39,700 nt of DNA. Source: an uncultured Erysipelotrichaceae bacterium. GTDB lineage: Bacteria; Bacillota_I; Bacilli_A; RFN20; CAG-826. The position numbers were made by a program, and so were the translations under genes. The stretch spans positions 1 through 39,700 of the forward strand of contig CADBIO010000005.1 in NCBI GenBank assembly GCA_902794835.1, read 5' to 3'. The notes under the pieces were generated by a model, which worked only from the letters and a program-made list of their open reading frames with translations, was not told the DNA's origin and did no database searches. Below are positions 24,472 to 33,954 of this stretch, piece after piece. The stretch's first letter is position 1. Each line of letters starts with the position of its first letter.

Positions 24472-26940
24472 ATGAAGAAACATTTAAAAACAACGTACCT
24501 GGTTTCCTTGATTGCCTTCTTGGCCGCCTGCGCCACTAGCCCAAGCAATCCTAATTCGGAACAAACCCACTCCTCTGAAGGGGACACTTCCTCTGTTTCT
24601 AGTATTGAGTCCAGCGAGGCTTCCATCGATCCAAGTGATGTGGATCAAACCCCTTATGTCGCGCCAACTCCGAAAACGAGAGAGGGCAGGAATCTTTCTC
24701 AGACCGCGGTCCTCCCGAAAAATAAGGTCGATGTCTCCAAGATGCGTGATTTAAAAGCAGGAGAAGTCAGCCAAGATGGATACACGTATGTGATGAATGC
24801 CGCCACGTATCGGTTGGAGTTCGTGATGAGCAAGACGTTCAATTATTTTGTGAACGTCGTTGACCAAACAACAGGCAAGACGATGTTCACCATCCATACG
24901 CCAGCCAAACTTTATCTTAAGAGTGACAAACAACATGTCGCCGAATATACGAAAGTTGAGCAAACCCGTTATGGATTGAAGGCCACCGCCAACATTACGA
25001 CCACCAAAGGATCGGAGTTTACCATCATCGATCGTTACTATTACGCCTCAGAAGACGTCGCCGATTCCATCAATATCCAAAGACAAGTTCTCGTCGATTT
25101 CGCTAGCCCTTCAGATACCGGATATAACGTTATTTTTGGAGTTGATAGCAACGCCAACGCCTCCAAACTCGAATGGTTTGTTCCCAATGAAGCGAATGGC
25201 AATTTCCCTTCCAGCCAAAGCTATGGCATTTACCAAGAAACCCAAACCGGCCTCCCGATGGCTATGTTCCGTGATCCATCAACGGGTTATGCATTGTCAT
25301 TAGCCCGTTACCAACCGGTCATCGAATATAAATCCAACAGTTTTGCCTCGATGGTTGTCAACAAAGGGACCAATTCCAGCGGTGACGCCTATTCCTCAGT
25401 GGAAATCGCCTATCCATCTCGCCTTTCTTCCAGACGTTATTTCTCTTTGGTTGGATTTCCAGAATTGGTGTACGATCTCAACATTTTAGCGGGTACATAC
25501 GATTCTTTCGATGAGGCAGAAGTGGATATGTACACCAAACAATTCCATCTGCAGAATCAAAGAATCGTCGATACCGACATCGATACGGTTTACAACGTCA
25601 TCGGAGAAGATTTCAAATCTCTTCTCTTGACCACGACAAGAAATGGTTACACCTCTTATGGATTGCCTTGGAGAGTGACGATTGAAAACGGTCTGATTGG
25701 CCCGAAATCCTGGCAAGCCGGGTTCGTTGGGCAACAAATTCCATGCGCCTATAACATGATGGTCTATGGCGTGAAAAATAACGACATCACCTCCATCAAC
25801 AACGGACGTAACGTACTAGATTTTTGGGTGAACAAAGCAAAGATGATCACCTCGGCTGGCGTCCCTAAGATCTGGTATGACGGGGTCAGCAACGTTTGGA
25901 TTGGCTATCCAACTTTCCTCCGTATGGCAATCGATGCGATGGAAGGGTTGTTTGACGCCTATCGTCTGGCGGAAAAATACGGCATTTCTGACAACGGCTG
26001 GTATGATGCCGTCAAATCCTGCGCGGATTGGTTGGTTACGGCACAAAATGCGGATGGTTCTTGGTATCGTTGCTACAACTACCAAGGCACATATTATGCC
26101 GGAACTGAATCTGATATTTCCTGGAATCCAGGCGATATTTGCCGTTCCACCTCCAAAAACAACTCCACGATGCCAATCCGTTTCTTAGGCAAGATGTATG
26201 AACATACTGGCGATACGAAATATTTGACCGCCATTCAAAAAGCGGGGGATTTCATCTACCAATCCCTCTATCCGCAACATGTCTATTATGGCGGGACTTG
26301 CGACAATCCAGATTCCGTCGATAAAGAAGCGGGCGTTTATGCGATGTACGCCTATGACACTTTATATACTTTGACGAAAGACGTGAAATGGTTAACCTGC
26401 TTAGAGCAAGCCGCCATCTTTACAATGTCTTCGGTCATTACCGTTTCATTTAAAATCAACCCAAAATCAACCGATCTAAAAGCCGCCAACGCCTTGAAAG
26501 CGGGATATTCGGATGGCCTTAGCTATATTTGCATCGGCGGGACGAGCTTAGACAATTATGCCGCCTATTTCTATTATGAATTATTCCGTCTCTATATCTA
26601 TTCTGGCAAACAAATTTATTTCGATATGGCAGAATTCATCCAGCAAAACACCAAATCTACGATGGATTGGGATGGGACTTTAGGCTATGCCTACAAATCA
26701 TTAACCCCCGAAGCTTCCACCATTTATACCTTCGGCTTTAAGAGTGCGGAAGACGATGATGGCACGATGGGGGTTTGGCTCCCGTGGCAAAGTGCTGCTA
26801 ACGCAGAGCCGATTGCCAAAATGTATGAGGCTTTTGGCAAGGGCGATGTTGGTGAATTCCGTGACACGTCTATCACCGATTTACGCACCACGTTAAGTGA
26901 CATTGGTGTGGGAGGGCACGCCCATAAGGCAATTCGTTAG
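24472..26940 (+). CDS. Secreted lipoprotein, predicted beta-sandwich plus alpha/alpha-toroid carbohydrate-active enzyme (paralogue A)
   Basis: 822 aa. Lipobox FLAAC puts the lipidated Cys at residue 20, followed by a Ser/Glu/Thr linker to ~60. Residues ~90-350 look beta-rich (alternating strands such as YTYVMNAATYRLEFVMSK). From ~370 the sequence is helical, with pairs of helices resembling an (alpha/alpha) toroid and a QNADGSW turn like the QxxDGSW repeats of toroid enzymes. Blocks shared with paralogue B include YGLPWR, QAGFVGQQIP, YRCYNY, CRSTS and YYGGTCDN followed by KEAGVYAMYAYD. No CAZy family was recognised. I infer a lyase, hydrolase or epimerase acting on a polysaccharide at the cell surface, feeding the importer encoded just before it. 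Confidence 0.7.
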   Translation: MKKHLKTTYLVSLIAFLAACATSPSNPNSEQTHSSEGDTSSVSSIESSEASIDPSDVDQTPYVAPTPKTREGRNLSQTAVLPKNKVDVSKMRDLKAGEVSQDGYTYVMNAATYRLEFVMSKTFNYFVNVVDQTTGKTMFTIHTPAKLYLKSDKQHVAEYTKVEQTRYGLKATANITTTKGSEFTIIDRYYYASEDVADSINIQRQVLVDFASPSDTGYNVIFGVDSNANASKLEWFVPNEANGNFPSSQSYGIYQETQTGLPMAMFRDPSTGYALSLARYQPVIEYKSNSFASMVVNKGTNSSGDAYSSVEIAYPSRLSSRRYFSLVGFPELVYDLNILAGTYDSFDEAEVDMYTKQFHLQNQRIVDTDIDTVYNVIGEDFKSLLLTTTRNGYTSYGLPWRVTIENGLIGPKSWQAGFVGQQIPCAYNMMVYGVKNNDITSINNGRNVLDFWVNKAKMITSAGVPKIWYDGVSNVWIGYPTFLRMAIDAMEGLFDAYRLAEKYGISDNGWYDAVKSCADWLVTAQNADGSWYRCYNYQGTYYAGTESDISWNPGDICRSTSKNNSTMPIRFLGKMYEHTGDTKYLTAIQKAGDFIYQSLYPQHVYYGGTCDNPDSVDKEAGVYAMYAYDTLYTLTKDVKWLTCLEQAAIFTMSSVITVSFKINPKSTDLKAANALKAGYSDGLSYICIGGTSLDNYAAYFYYELFRLYIYSGKQIYFDMAEFIQQNTKSTMDWDGTLGYAYKSLTPEASTIYTFGFKSAEDDDGTMGVWLPWQSAANAEPIAKMYEAFGKGDVGEFRDTSITDLRTTLSDIGVGGHAHKAIR

Positions 26941-26953
26941 AAGGAGGACGAAA

Positions 26954-29404
26954 ATGAAAAAGAATCATTCTAGATTGCTTATATTCTCCACCTTGCTTGG
27001 TGTTTCTTTGATGTCCGCTTGTGGAACGACGGAAGAAAACAGTTCCCTTGCCCCAAGCTCAGAAGATAACACCTCTTCTTCCTCCGAAGAGAAGAAAGTT
27101 TTTGACTATCGTTTTGACCGTGACTTAACAACTCCTTTCGAAGGACCTGACAATCTATTGAAAGAATCCGAACTTCCTAAGGTGAATTCTTCCTTCGGGA
27201 AAGTCGTCACTTTAGAAAATGGCGATATTGCATTGGTTAACGACGGTTATCGTTTGGATTTTGTCAAAGAGGCAGAAGGATATTCCGTTAAAGTGACCAA
27301 CATCACGAACTCTTCGGAAACTTCGGTGATTTCCTCCGGTGAGGATTTGATGTTTGTTAACAGTTTGCCGGTGCGCATCTATCTCAAAGGGTCTAACGAA
27401 TCTTTTGAAACCACCTACGAAAAAGTAGAAGCCACTTCTTATGGCGTTAAAGCCAGCAAAACGATTCACTCTTCCGCTGGTTCGATTCTCGAAGTGACGG
27501 ATTGCTATTACATCGCCAAAGAAGCGGAGAAAAAAGCTTTCAATATGCGTCAAGAAGTCAAAGTGGTCTCCGCCAATGAAGCTGATACGGGTTTTGGCAG
27601 CGACTATTGCTTTGTCTCTTCTGCTAACAATGCGATGGAATGGTTCATTCCTAATGTGAATTACCGCACCCTTTCTTCGGACGCCACCTACATTGAGACT
27701 TATTTAGGCGCGCCGATGGTGATGATGAGGGATAAAACGAATGGCAACACCCTCTCTTTAGCCCGTTATCAGCCAAAGATCACATACACGAACAATTGTT
27801 ATGCAACCTTTCAAGTGAGCCCCAATAACAAATCCATCTGTGTTTCTTATCCTTCGCATGAGGCTAACCGCAAATACCACGATTTGAAAGAAGGAGAGAC
27901 GCAGGTATATGAAATTGCCTTGCGCGCGGAAAAAACCAAATCCTACGACCAAGCCACCATCGATTTCTACAATTGCGAATTCAATCTTCAAAATCAACGG
28001 ATCGTGAATACCGATATCGATGAAGTTTATCGTGTCATCAACGAGGATTACAAAACCTTCCTCCACGAAGAAGAGCAAGAAGATGAGGAATCAGGAAAGA
28101 AATACACCTCTTATGGGTTGCCTTGGAGAATCACAATCGAAGATGGCGAATTTGGCCCATTGACGTATCAGGCCGGTTTTATCGGGCAACAAATCCCATC
28201 GGCGTATAACATGATGCTTTACGGCATCTCACACAATGACCTTCAATCTTTGCAAAACGGCATCAACGTCATCAATTTCTGGGTGGAAGGAGCAGAAATG
28301 ATGTCCGTGGCAGGAGTTCCCCATATTTGGTACGACACGTGGAGCGATTCTTTCCGCGCCTATCCTTGTTTCACTCGTATGGCAATCGATGCCATGGAAG
28401 GGTTGCTGGATGCCTATCGTCTCGCCGTCGCCAATGGCATCTCCGTCGATTCTTGGAGAGAAGCGATTGATCTTTTCGGCGGTTTCTTGATTAACAATCA
28501 AAACGAAGATGGTTCCTACTATCGTTGCTACAACTATGATGGCGGCCCGTTTGTCTCTTGGGACAATGGAATCGAAGAGCCTCCAGGAAACATTTGCCAA
28601 TCGACCTCTACCTCGGCCACCCCGATGCCAATTCGCTTTTTGGCCAAGATGTATGAGATGACGGGTGACGAATCTTATAAAGAAGCTGCCTTAAAAGCAG
28701 GCGAATACGTCTATCAAAATATTTATAACCTTGGCTATTACTATGGCGGGACATGCGACAATGCGAACGCGAAAGATAAGGAAGCTGGCGTCTATGCGAT
28801 GTACGCCTACGACGCTTTATATACGTTAACTGGCGATGCCAAGTGGCTATCTTGTCTCCAACAAGCCGCAGCTTTCACGATGTCGACGGTGATGATTTAT
28901 AGCTTCGAAGTCAAGAAGAGTTCCCTGAAATCTGCCTATCCCCTCAACTACGGATATAACGATGGCATGAGCTTCATTGCCTGCCATTATGGGTCTGGCG
29001 TGGACAATTATGCTTCGTTTATCTACTACGAACTATTCCGGCTTTACATCATGACGGGGAATCTGACTTACCTGAAGCAAGCCGAATTCATCCAACAAAA
29101 CACCAAATCCATCATGAACTGGGATGGGGCGCTGAACTACAAATATAAAAGTCTTGTAGCGGAGGCCTCTTCCATTTCTAGCTTTACCTATTCGTCTGCT
29201 TCAGACGGAGCCTGGGTCACATGGTCTTCTTTCGCCAATGTCGATCCGATTTCTAAAATGCTGACGAATTTCGGACATGCCGATGTCATGTACTATGCGG
29301 ACACGGAACTGTCGGAATTAAGAAACCGATTATCCAACATCGGTGTCGGAGGAAAGGAACATAAAGCTTATCCAGAAAACACCGTCGTTTCACAACTTGC
29401 TTAA
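26954..29404 (+). CDS. Secreted lipoprotein, predicted beta-sandwich plus alpha/alpha-toroid carbohydrate-active enzyme (paralogue B)
   Basis: 816 aa, paralogous over its whole length to the gene before it (about half the residues agree in the stretches I compared). Lipobox LMSAC has Cys23 and an Asn/Ser/Glu linker follows. The start at 26954 (MKKNHSR) is chosen over 26897 because AAGGAGG lies just before it and it gives a normal signal peptide. The toroid part contains QNEDGSYYRCYNYDG, PGNICQSTS and YYGGTCDN, in the same order as in paralogue A. Differences include a short acidic insert near 385 (EEEQEDEESG) before the shared TSYGLPWR. Tandem duplication and divergence suggest related but not identical substrates or linkage preferences. 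Confidence 0.7.
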   Translation: MKKNHSRLLIFSTLLGVSLMSACGTTEENSSLAPSSEDNTSSSSEEKKVFDYRFDRDLTTPFEGPDNLLKESELPKVNSSFGKVVTLENGDIALVNDGYRLDFVKEAEGYSVKVTNITNSSETSVISSGEDLMFVNSLPVRIYLKGSNESFETTYEKVEATSYGVKASKTIHSSAGSILEVTDCYYIAKEAEKKAFNMRQEVKVVSANEADTGFGSDYCFVSSANNAMEWFIPNVNYRTLSSDATYIETYLGAPMVMMRDKTNGNTLSLARYQPKITYTNNCYATFQVSPNNKSICVSYPSHEANRKYHDLKEGETQVYEIALRAEKTKSYDQATIDFYNCEFNLQNQRIVNTDIDEVYRVINEDYKTFLHEEEQEDEESGKKYTSYGLPWRITIEDGEFGPLTYQAGFIGQQIPSAYNMMLYGISHNDLQSLQNGINVINFWVEGAEMMSVAGVPHIWYDTWSDSFRAYPCFTRMAIDAMEGLLDAYRLAVANGISVDSWREAIDLFGGFLINNQNEDGSYYRCYNYDGGPFVSWDNGIEEPPGNICQSTSTSATPMPIRFLAKMYEMTGDESYKEAALKAGEYVYQNIYNLGYYYGGTCDNANAKDKEAGVYAMYAYDALYTLTGDAKWLSCLQQAAAFTMSTVMIYSFEVKKSSLKSAYPLNYGYNDGMSFIACHYGSGVDNYASFIYYELFRLYIMTGNLTYLKQAEFIQQNTKSIMNWDGALNYKYKSLVAEASSISSFTYSSASDGAWVTWSSFANVDPISKMLTNFGHADVMYYADTELSELRNRLSNIGVGGKEHKAYPENTVVSQLA

Positions 29405-29422
29405 TAAAAGGAGGGCAATGAG

Positions 29423-32400
29423 ATGAAAACAAAGAAAAATACGCCTCTTTATGTGATGGCAACAACCGCCTTGTTAGCGGCGGCAGGCGCCTTATCTGCC
29501 TCGTTCATCATCGGTGGCGTGAGAGACGTCCATGCTGAAGGCGAGAACAACGTGATCAGCGCTTCTAGCGAAAGCGATTGGTTCCACAACGTGAAAACAG
29601 AAGGCCAAGGCACATGGGCGGTAAGCGGAAGTGCTGTCACCGTAGATGCTTTCGGTGGGAATTATGCCTTAGAAGGCGCCAACTATCTTACGCATGCTGG
29701 CACTGCCTTAGGCGCCTATTCATTCACCACCAAAATCACCGTCAGCGAACTCAATCACGTTCAAAACCCGATGGTCGGCATCATCCCTTGGTACGTCGAT
29801 GAAGACAATTATCTTTACGTCCAATTGAAATTCACCTGGGACGCCGATCAATTAACGACGCCGGAAGAGAAAGCAGACGGGTATGCGATTGAGCAATTGA
29901 TCTTCTCTGGCAAATATAATGGCGAATCCAAATACATCACTGCTACCTCCCAACAGGAAAACACCGTCTTCCCAACCTCTACGGTCGCGGCATTGAAAAA
30001 TAACAAAGTCGCCCCGAAGAATGCCGGCGGGCACACGTTGAAAGTCACCTTTGAGAATTCTTCGGCTACCGCCACCTCCTATAAAGTCGGGATTTCTTAT
30101 AACGGCGTCGAGATTGGCTCAACCTATGCCTATTACTATAACGCCATCGCGAAAAACAAAGCCGTCGGCTTTATGGCGCAAGATGTGAAAGCCACCTTCT
30201 CGGAAGCGGTGATTGACGATTACTATGCCACCAATACCACCGCGGCTTTAGCACGCGACTGGAAAGAGAACAACGGCTTCACTTATCGTGTGTTAAACGG
30301 CAAAGACGTTTGGAATTTCAATTCTGATGATTCTATTTCCTTTGTCACCGACCCAATCAAAGAAGGCAACAAAGTTGTTTCCCAATACCGTGTCTCCGGC
30401 TCAAATATTGCCGGATATGACACCAACAGAGGTTTTATGGAAAACCAATACAAACAAAACGAAGAAGGGTTGCCTCAAAACTATGAAGTCAGCGCCTCCT
30501 TCAAATTGGATGAAGTTCCTTCTTACTCAGGCTCCAAGACCGTCCAAGGCTATGGCTTAATGCCATGGTATAAAGACGATCAGAATTTTGTCGACGTCAC
30601 CTTCCGGAGAACCGTTTCTGGCCTTGCTGCCGCCCCGGATATCAAATATGAAGTGGTGCTCTTTGGCTGGATTGAATGTTCTTCGGCAACGATTGGAGAA
30701 AACATCTATGAATTGCCAGAAAATTTTGATCCTACGGTGAATCACACTTTAACGGTCCAAAAGAAATCTAACAGTTTCTTAGTCTATCTTGATGGCGGAG
30801 ATACCCCGATTTTGAGAAAAACCGTCAAAGGCACCAACATCAATTATTACTACGGGTATGAAGGATATAATGCCAAATTCACCGGCAGCAAAATCAATTC
30901 CAAAGCCATCTATAGCGCCTACGATGAAATTGCTGTCCTAGACGACCAAGGCAATGAATGGCGTGTTTCTGGAAAGAGCCAAGATGCTTGGTCTTTTGCT
31001 GGCGGAACAACAAAAATCCAGGCTAAGGAATCCAGTGACACCATCACTGCTCGGTCCTATTTGCTTGGCGGTTCGGATATCTCCGATCGCAACATGACGG
31101 TTGAAGCAAAAGTGGATCTTAGCTTTGGTTCCGCCTCTTATTCGGAATTCGTTCTTTCCCCTTACGTAGTGGATGAAAATAACTATGCCCGCATCGGCTT
31201 AACTTGGCAAAACGGAACCTGCTATGCCGTGGTCAGAGCCTCGACTTATACCGAAGAAGACATGGATGAAGACAGAGATCCAACCATCACGGTCCGTCGT
31301 TTCGCCTTGAGCGGCATTGACGTTTCAAAAACATTGGAGATTAAAGCCGAAAAGATTGACACGACCCTCGCGCTTTATGTCAATGGCACGTTAGTTTATG
31401 GCATCCAAATCAAAGATATTGATCAGAAGAGCGAAGATTATGGCGTCTATGTTTATGATGTCGATGCCACCATCCATAGTTTGGAAACGATCGGATACAA
31501 ACGTTATGATCCGGCCCAAGTCGGCGAATGGCAGACCTCTGGCATGAAATATAACGAATGGACCATTGACGAAGACGGCCATATGCATGGCGATGGCACC
31601 TACACCAAAGACATGACGAAAGAGGATAAGGATGCCGAGAAAAACTTTGCCATCAAGCCAAACGCCTATGACACCAATTATGAGATGACGGTTCGGATTA
31701 GAGCGACCGACCAATCGGAAGCTGAAGACCGTGTCGGCGTTGTGATGTGGTATTTGGATGAAGACAACTTCATGATCTTCTATATGGATCGTTGGAGAGC
31801 GGACTCTACCGTCCCAAGAACGACAATCTATGGCCGAATCGAAGGCGAAACCCTCCCAACAACGTATAACCACGGCGGATGGCTTGCCGAAGGCGATCAA
31901 ATCGTCGAAGGCGGAATGACCCAAACGGAAGCCTCACAAGTCACCAACTGGCACACCATCAAAGTCATTAAGCAAAAGAATACTTTCACTTGTTATATCG
32001 ACAACAATTCAAACGGCTATATTTCCTACACCGTGGCCGCCGGACTTCCCAGCACAGAAGGCAAGACCCTATACAGCGGTTTATATACCTTTAACGATGC
32101 GATTGAAGTCAGCGCTTATGATGTGACGGAAGTCGGCGCCAGCGTCCCAGGCACATTACCATGCCCAGCTGGAAATCCATATAACGCCCACATCGATGCC
32201 CCGTCCCTCCCGGTTTATGCCGATGAAGCGACAGTCGATGTGATCGACGGCACCAAAGGCAATGACGATGATGGAGGTTCTTCCTCTTCCCAAGAGATTC
32301 CATCTTCCGAAGATCCTGTGACATCGGAAGGCGAAGGTGGCTCTGGCGGTGGATGCGGAGGCGCGATTGCTTCTGGCGTGGCCGCGACGATTATTGGTCT

Positions 32401-32449
32401 TGGCGCTGCAACGGCGTTGGCCTTGAAACGAAGAAAAATGAAAAAATAA
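29423..32449 (+). CDS. Large secreted protein with four WYxDxxNY modules and a Cys-type C-terminal sorting signal
   Basis: 1008 aa. The signal peptide ends near VHAEG (residue ~38). Four ~200-residue modules follow, each beta-rich and marked by an aromatic-acidic signature: WYVDEDNY (Trp123), WYKDDQNF (Trp382), PYVVDENNY (Tyr581) and WYLDEDNF (Trp776). Such concanavalin-like folds commonly bind or cleave sugars, but no catalytic residues are evident, so I infer carbohydrate binding. After a Ser/Glu-rich linker the end is GGGCGGAI (975-982), a hydrophobic helix and KRRKMKK, which looks like a surface-sorting tail. No LPXTG is present. AAGGAGG precedes the start, 18 bases after the lipoprotein gene. 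Confidence 0.7.
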   Translation: MKTKKNTPLYVMATTALLAAAGALSASFIIGGVRDVHAEGENNVISASSESDWFHNVKTEGQGTWAVSGSAVTVDAFGGNYALEGANYLTHAGTALGAYSFTTKITVSELNHVQNPMVGIIPWYVDEDNYLYVQLKFTWDADQLTTPEEKADGYAIEQLIFSGKYNGESKYITATSQQENTVFPTSTVAALKNNKVAPKNAGGHTLKVTFENSSATATSYKVGISYNGVEIGSTYAYYYNAIAKNKAVGFMAQDVKATFSEAVIDDYYATNTTAALARDWKENNGFTYRVLNGKDVWNFNSDDSISFVTDPIKEGNKVVSQYRVSGSNIAGYDTNRGFMENQYKQNEEGLPQNYEVSASFKLDEVPSYSGSKTVQGYGLMPWYKDDQNFVDVTFRRTVSGLAAAPDIKYEVVLFGWIECSSATIGENIYELPENFDPTVNHTLTVQKKSNSFLVYLDGGDTPILRKTVKGTNINYYYGYEGYNAKFTGSKINSKAIYSAYDEIAVLDDQGNEWRVSGKSQDAWSFAGGTTKIQAKESSDTITARSYLLGGSDISDRNMTVEAKVDLSFGSASYSEFVLSPYVVDENNYARIGLTWQNGTCYAVVRASTYTEEDMDEDRDPTITVRRFALSGIDVSKTLEIKAEKIDTTLALYVNGTLVYGIQIKDIDQKSEDYGVYVYDVDATIHSLETIGYKRYDPAQVGEWQTSGMKYNEWTIDEDGHMHGDGTYTKDMTKEDKDAEKNFAIKPNAYDTNYEMTVRIRATDQSEAEDRVGVVMWYLDEDNFMIFYMDRWRADSTVPRTTIYGRIEGETLPTTYNHGGWLAEGDQIVEGGMTQTEASQVTNWHTIKVIKQKNTFTCYIDNNSNGYISYTVAAGLPSTEGKTLYSGLYTFNDAIEVSAYDVTEVGASVPGTLPCPAGNPYNAHIDAPSLPVYADEATVDVIDGTKGNDDDGGSSSSQEIPSSEDPVTSEGEGGSGGGCGGAIASGVAATIIGLGAATALALKRRKMKK

Positions 32450-32466
32450 AACCTTGGAGGTGAACT

Positions 32467-33894
32467 ATGAAAAATAAAAAGGTTTTGATGACATCCCTAT
32501 TAGCGATGGCAGGCACAGTCCTCCTCGCTGCGGCCTTGCCTGGCCGTGCCGTCTACGCCTTCGACGATTTTGTCGATGGCGATGGGAACACCCATTATGG
32601 CTGGTCTCTTGTCGCTAACGAGACGAATTCCACCATTTGGGATTTTGACGAAGAAACAGGCATGGTGTATTACTGTCGCGCAGCAGAAGGAGACACTTCA
32701 GCCCAACGTGTTTACAACTACGCCTTGCGTAACTTAGAGATTGAAGAAGATGATTCTTATTCGGTTTCTTGCACGTTTACCCCTGACCCAGATAGCGATC
32801 TTTCAGTAGAAAGGTCTTATGGTATCGTCGCATGGTATCAAGACGCGGACAATTATTTGATCTATTGGCTCCAGCAGAAGACCACCAGCGATTGGTCTGG
32901 TCAATTCTACGGCCGCATCGACGGGGCATTCCGTAGCATGTATGTCCCGAAAGAACATTGTTCTGGCGCCATCCCTTATTGCGATTATTGGCGCAAGGGC
33001 GAATATTACGACATGTGGTGGGATCAAGCCAATGACACTAACCCAGAACTTTTTGGCCAAAAGAATATCTTGTTAACCAAGACCGTTACTTTGAAAGTCG
33101 AATCAAATATCGAGGACGTGGTGGTGAATTCCGAAACGGTGAACTGCCGTAAATTCGTTCTTCATCAGATTGTTGACGATGAAAGCGGAAACCCCGTCGA
33201 TTTCATTTCTGACATCTTCTATATCAGACAACTCGTCCCAGGAATGGGCAACTTCTACACCGGCTTATATTCAGAATGCTTCAGCGTGGGTCTTTCCAAT
33301 TTTGCCCTTACCACAACCACCACGGATTTTGCTGAGAACGTGACCTCTTTGATTTCCGCTCTCCCATCCTCTGTTGAATCGGCGGTGGACATTTCGAAGA
33401 TCATCGAAGCCAGAAATGCCTATAAGGGATTGCTCGATTTCCAAGACGGCTTCCCTGCCGAAAGTCTCTCTGCCCTAGAACAAGCAGAAAGTAACGCCGC
33501 CGCTTATGTCGACGCGGTTATTGCCGCCCTTGATAACACCAAGAGCACTTTCCCAACCGATGTAGATAATGCCTACAACCTCTATGCGGGGTTAAACCCA
33601 GAAATCCAAAACAAAGTAACCAAACTTGACGCCCTAATTAACGCCGTCAAAGAGGCCAAAGACTGGACTGACCCAAGCAGTTCCAGCGAAGAGCCCACCT
33701 CTTCTGAACATCCGACTTCTTCGGAAACCCCAGTCTCGGAAGATCCAGTCACCTCCCAAGATAGCGAGAAACCATCCAGTGGTGGAGGCTGTGGAGGCGC
33801 AATTATGGCAACTGCCGGCACAAGTTTGGCGTTAGTTGCTCTCGGCGGAGGACTTGCCCTCTTAGCCGCAAAAAGAAGAAAGGAAAACAAATAA
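32467..33894 (+). CDS. Secreted protein: one WYxDxxNY module, helical spacer and Cys-type C-terminal sorting signal
   Basis: 475 aa. Signal peptide MKNKKVLMTSLLAMAGTVLL, probably cut near YAFDD. One module spans ~40-285 with WYQDADNY (Trp123, the same position as in the preceding protein). Residues ~295-400 form helical repeats of the kind seen in Gram-positive surface proteins (two copies of an ARNAYKGL / NAYNLYAGL pattern), probably a stalk. A Ser/Thr/Glu/Pro linker leads to GGGCGGAI (439-446), a hydrophobic helix and KRRKENK. The tail matches that of the 1008-residue protein almost exactly in layout. TTGGAGG precedes the start. It is probably a surface-displayed sugar-binding protein. Confidence 0.7.
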   Translation: MKNKKVLMTSLLAMAGTVLLAAALPGRAVYAFDDFVDGDGNTHYGWSLVANETNSTIWDFDEETGMVYYCRAAEGDTSAQRVYNYALRNLEIEEDDSYSVSCTFTPDPDSDLSVERSYGIVAWYQDADNYLIYWLQQKTTSDWSGQFYGRIDGAFRSMYVPKEHCSGAIPYCDYWRKGEYYDMWWDQANDTNPELFGQKNILLTKTVTLKVESNIEDVVVNSETVNCRKFVLHQIVDDESGNPVDFISDIFYIRQLVPGMGNFYTGLYSECFSVGLSNFALTTTTTDFAENVTSLISALPSSVESAVDISKIIEARNAYKGLLDFQDGFPAESLSALEQAESNAAAYVDAVIAALDNTKSTFPTDVDNAYNLYAGLNPEIQNKVTKLDALINAVKEAKDWTDPSSSSEEPTSSEHPTSSETPVSEDPVTSQDSEKPSSGGGCGGAIMATAGTSLALVALGGGLALLAAKRRKENK

Positions 33895-33900
33895 GCATCA

Positions 33901-33940
33901 ATAGGTTCCATAAGCCTATGAAATATCGGGTACAGCCCGG
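33901..33940 (+). other. Two small hairpins in the intercistronic leader of the 772-aa lipoprotein gene
   Basis: The 60-base gap before the next gene holds ATAGGTT / AGCCTAT (33901-33907, 33913-33919, one G-T pair) and CGGG / CCCG (33927-33930, 33936-33939), ending just before GGAG. There is no T-run, so these are not terminators. They might be an RNA stability or processing element; no riboswitch class is recognised. Confidence 0.35.
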
Positions 33941-33954
33941 AATGGAGAAAATTT

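Noticed and set aside
31391..31924. Minus-strand frame of 177 codons inside the 1008-aa gene
   Set aside because: A shadow of biased third-base composition in a well-supported plus-strand gene; no start signal and no recognisable protein.
32270..33894. LPXTG sortase signals in the module proteins
   Set aside because: No LPxTG-like motif precedes the terminal helices; the conserved element is GGGCGGAI.
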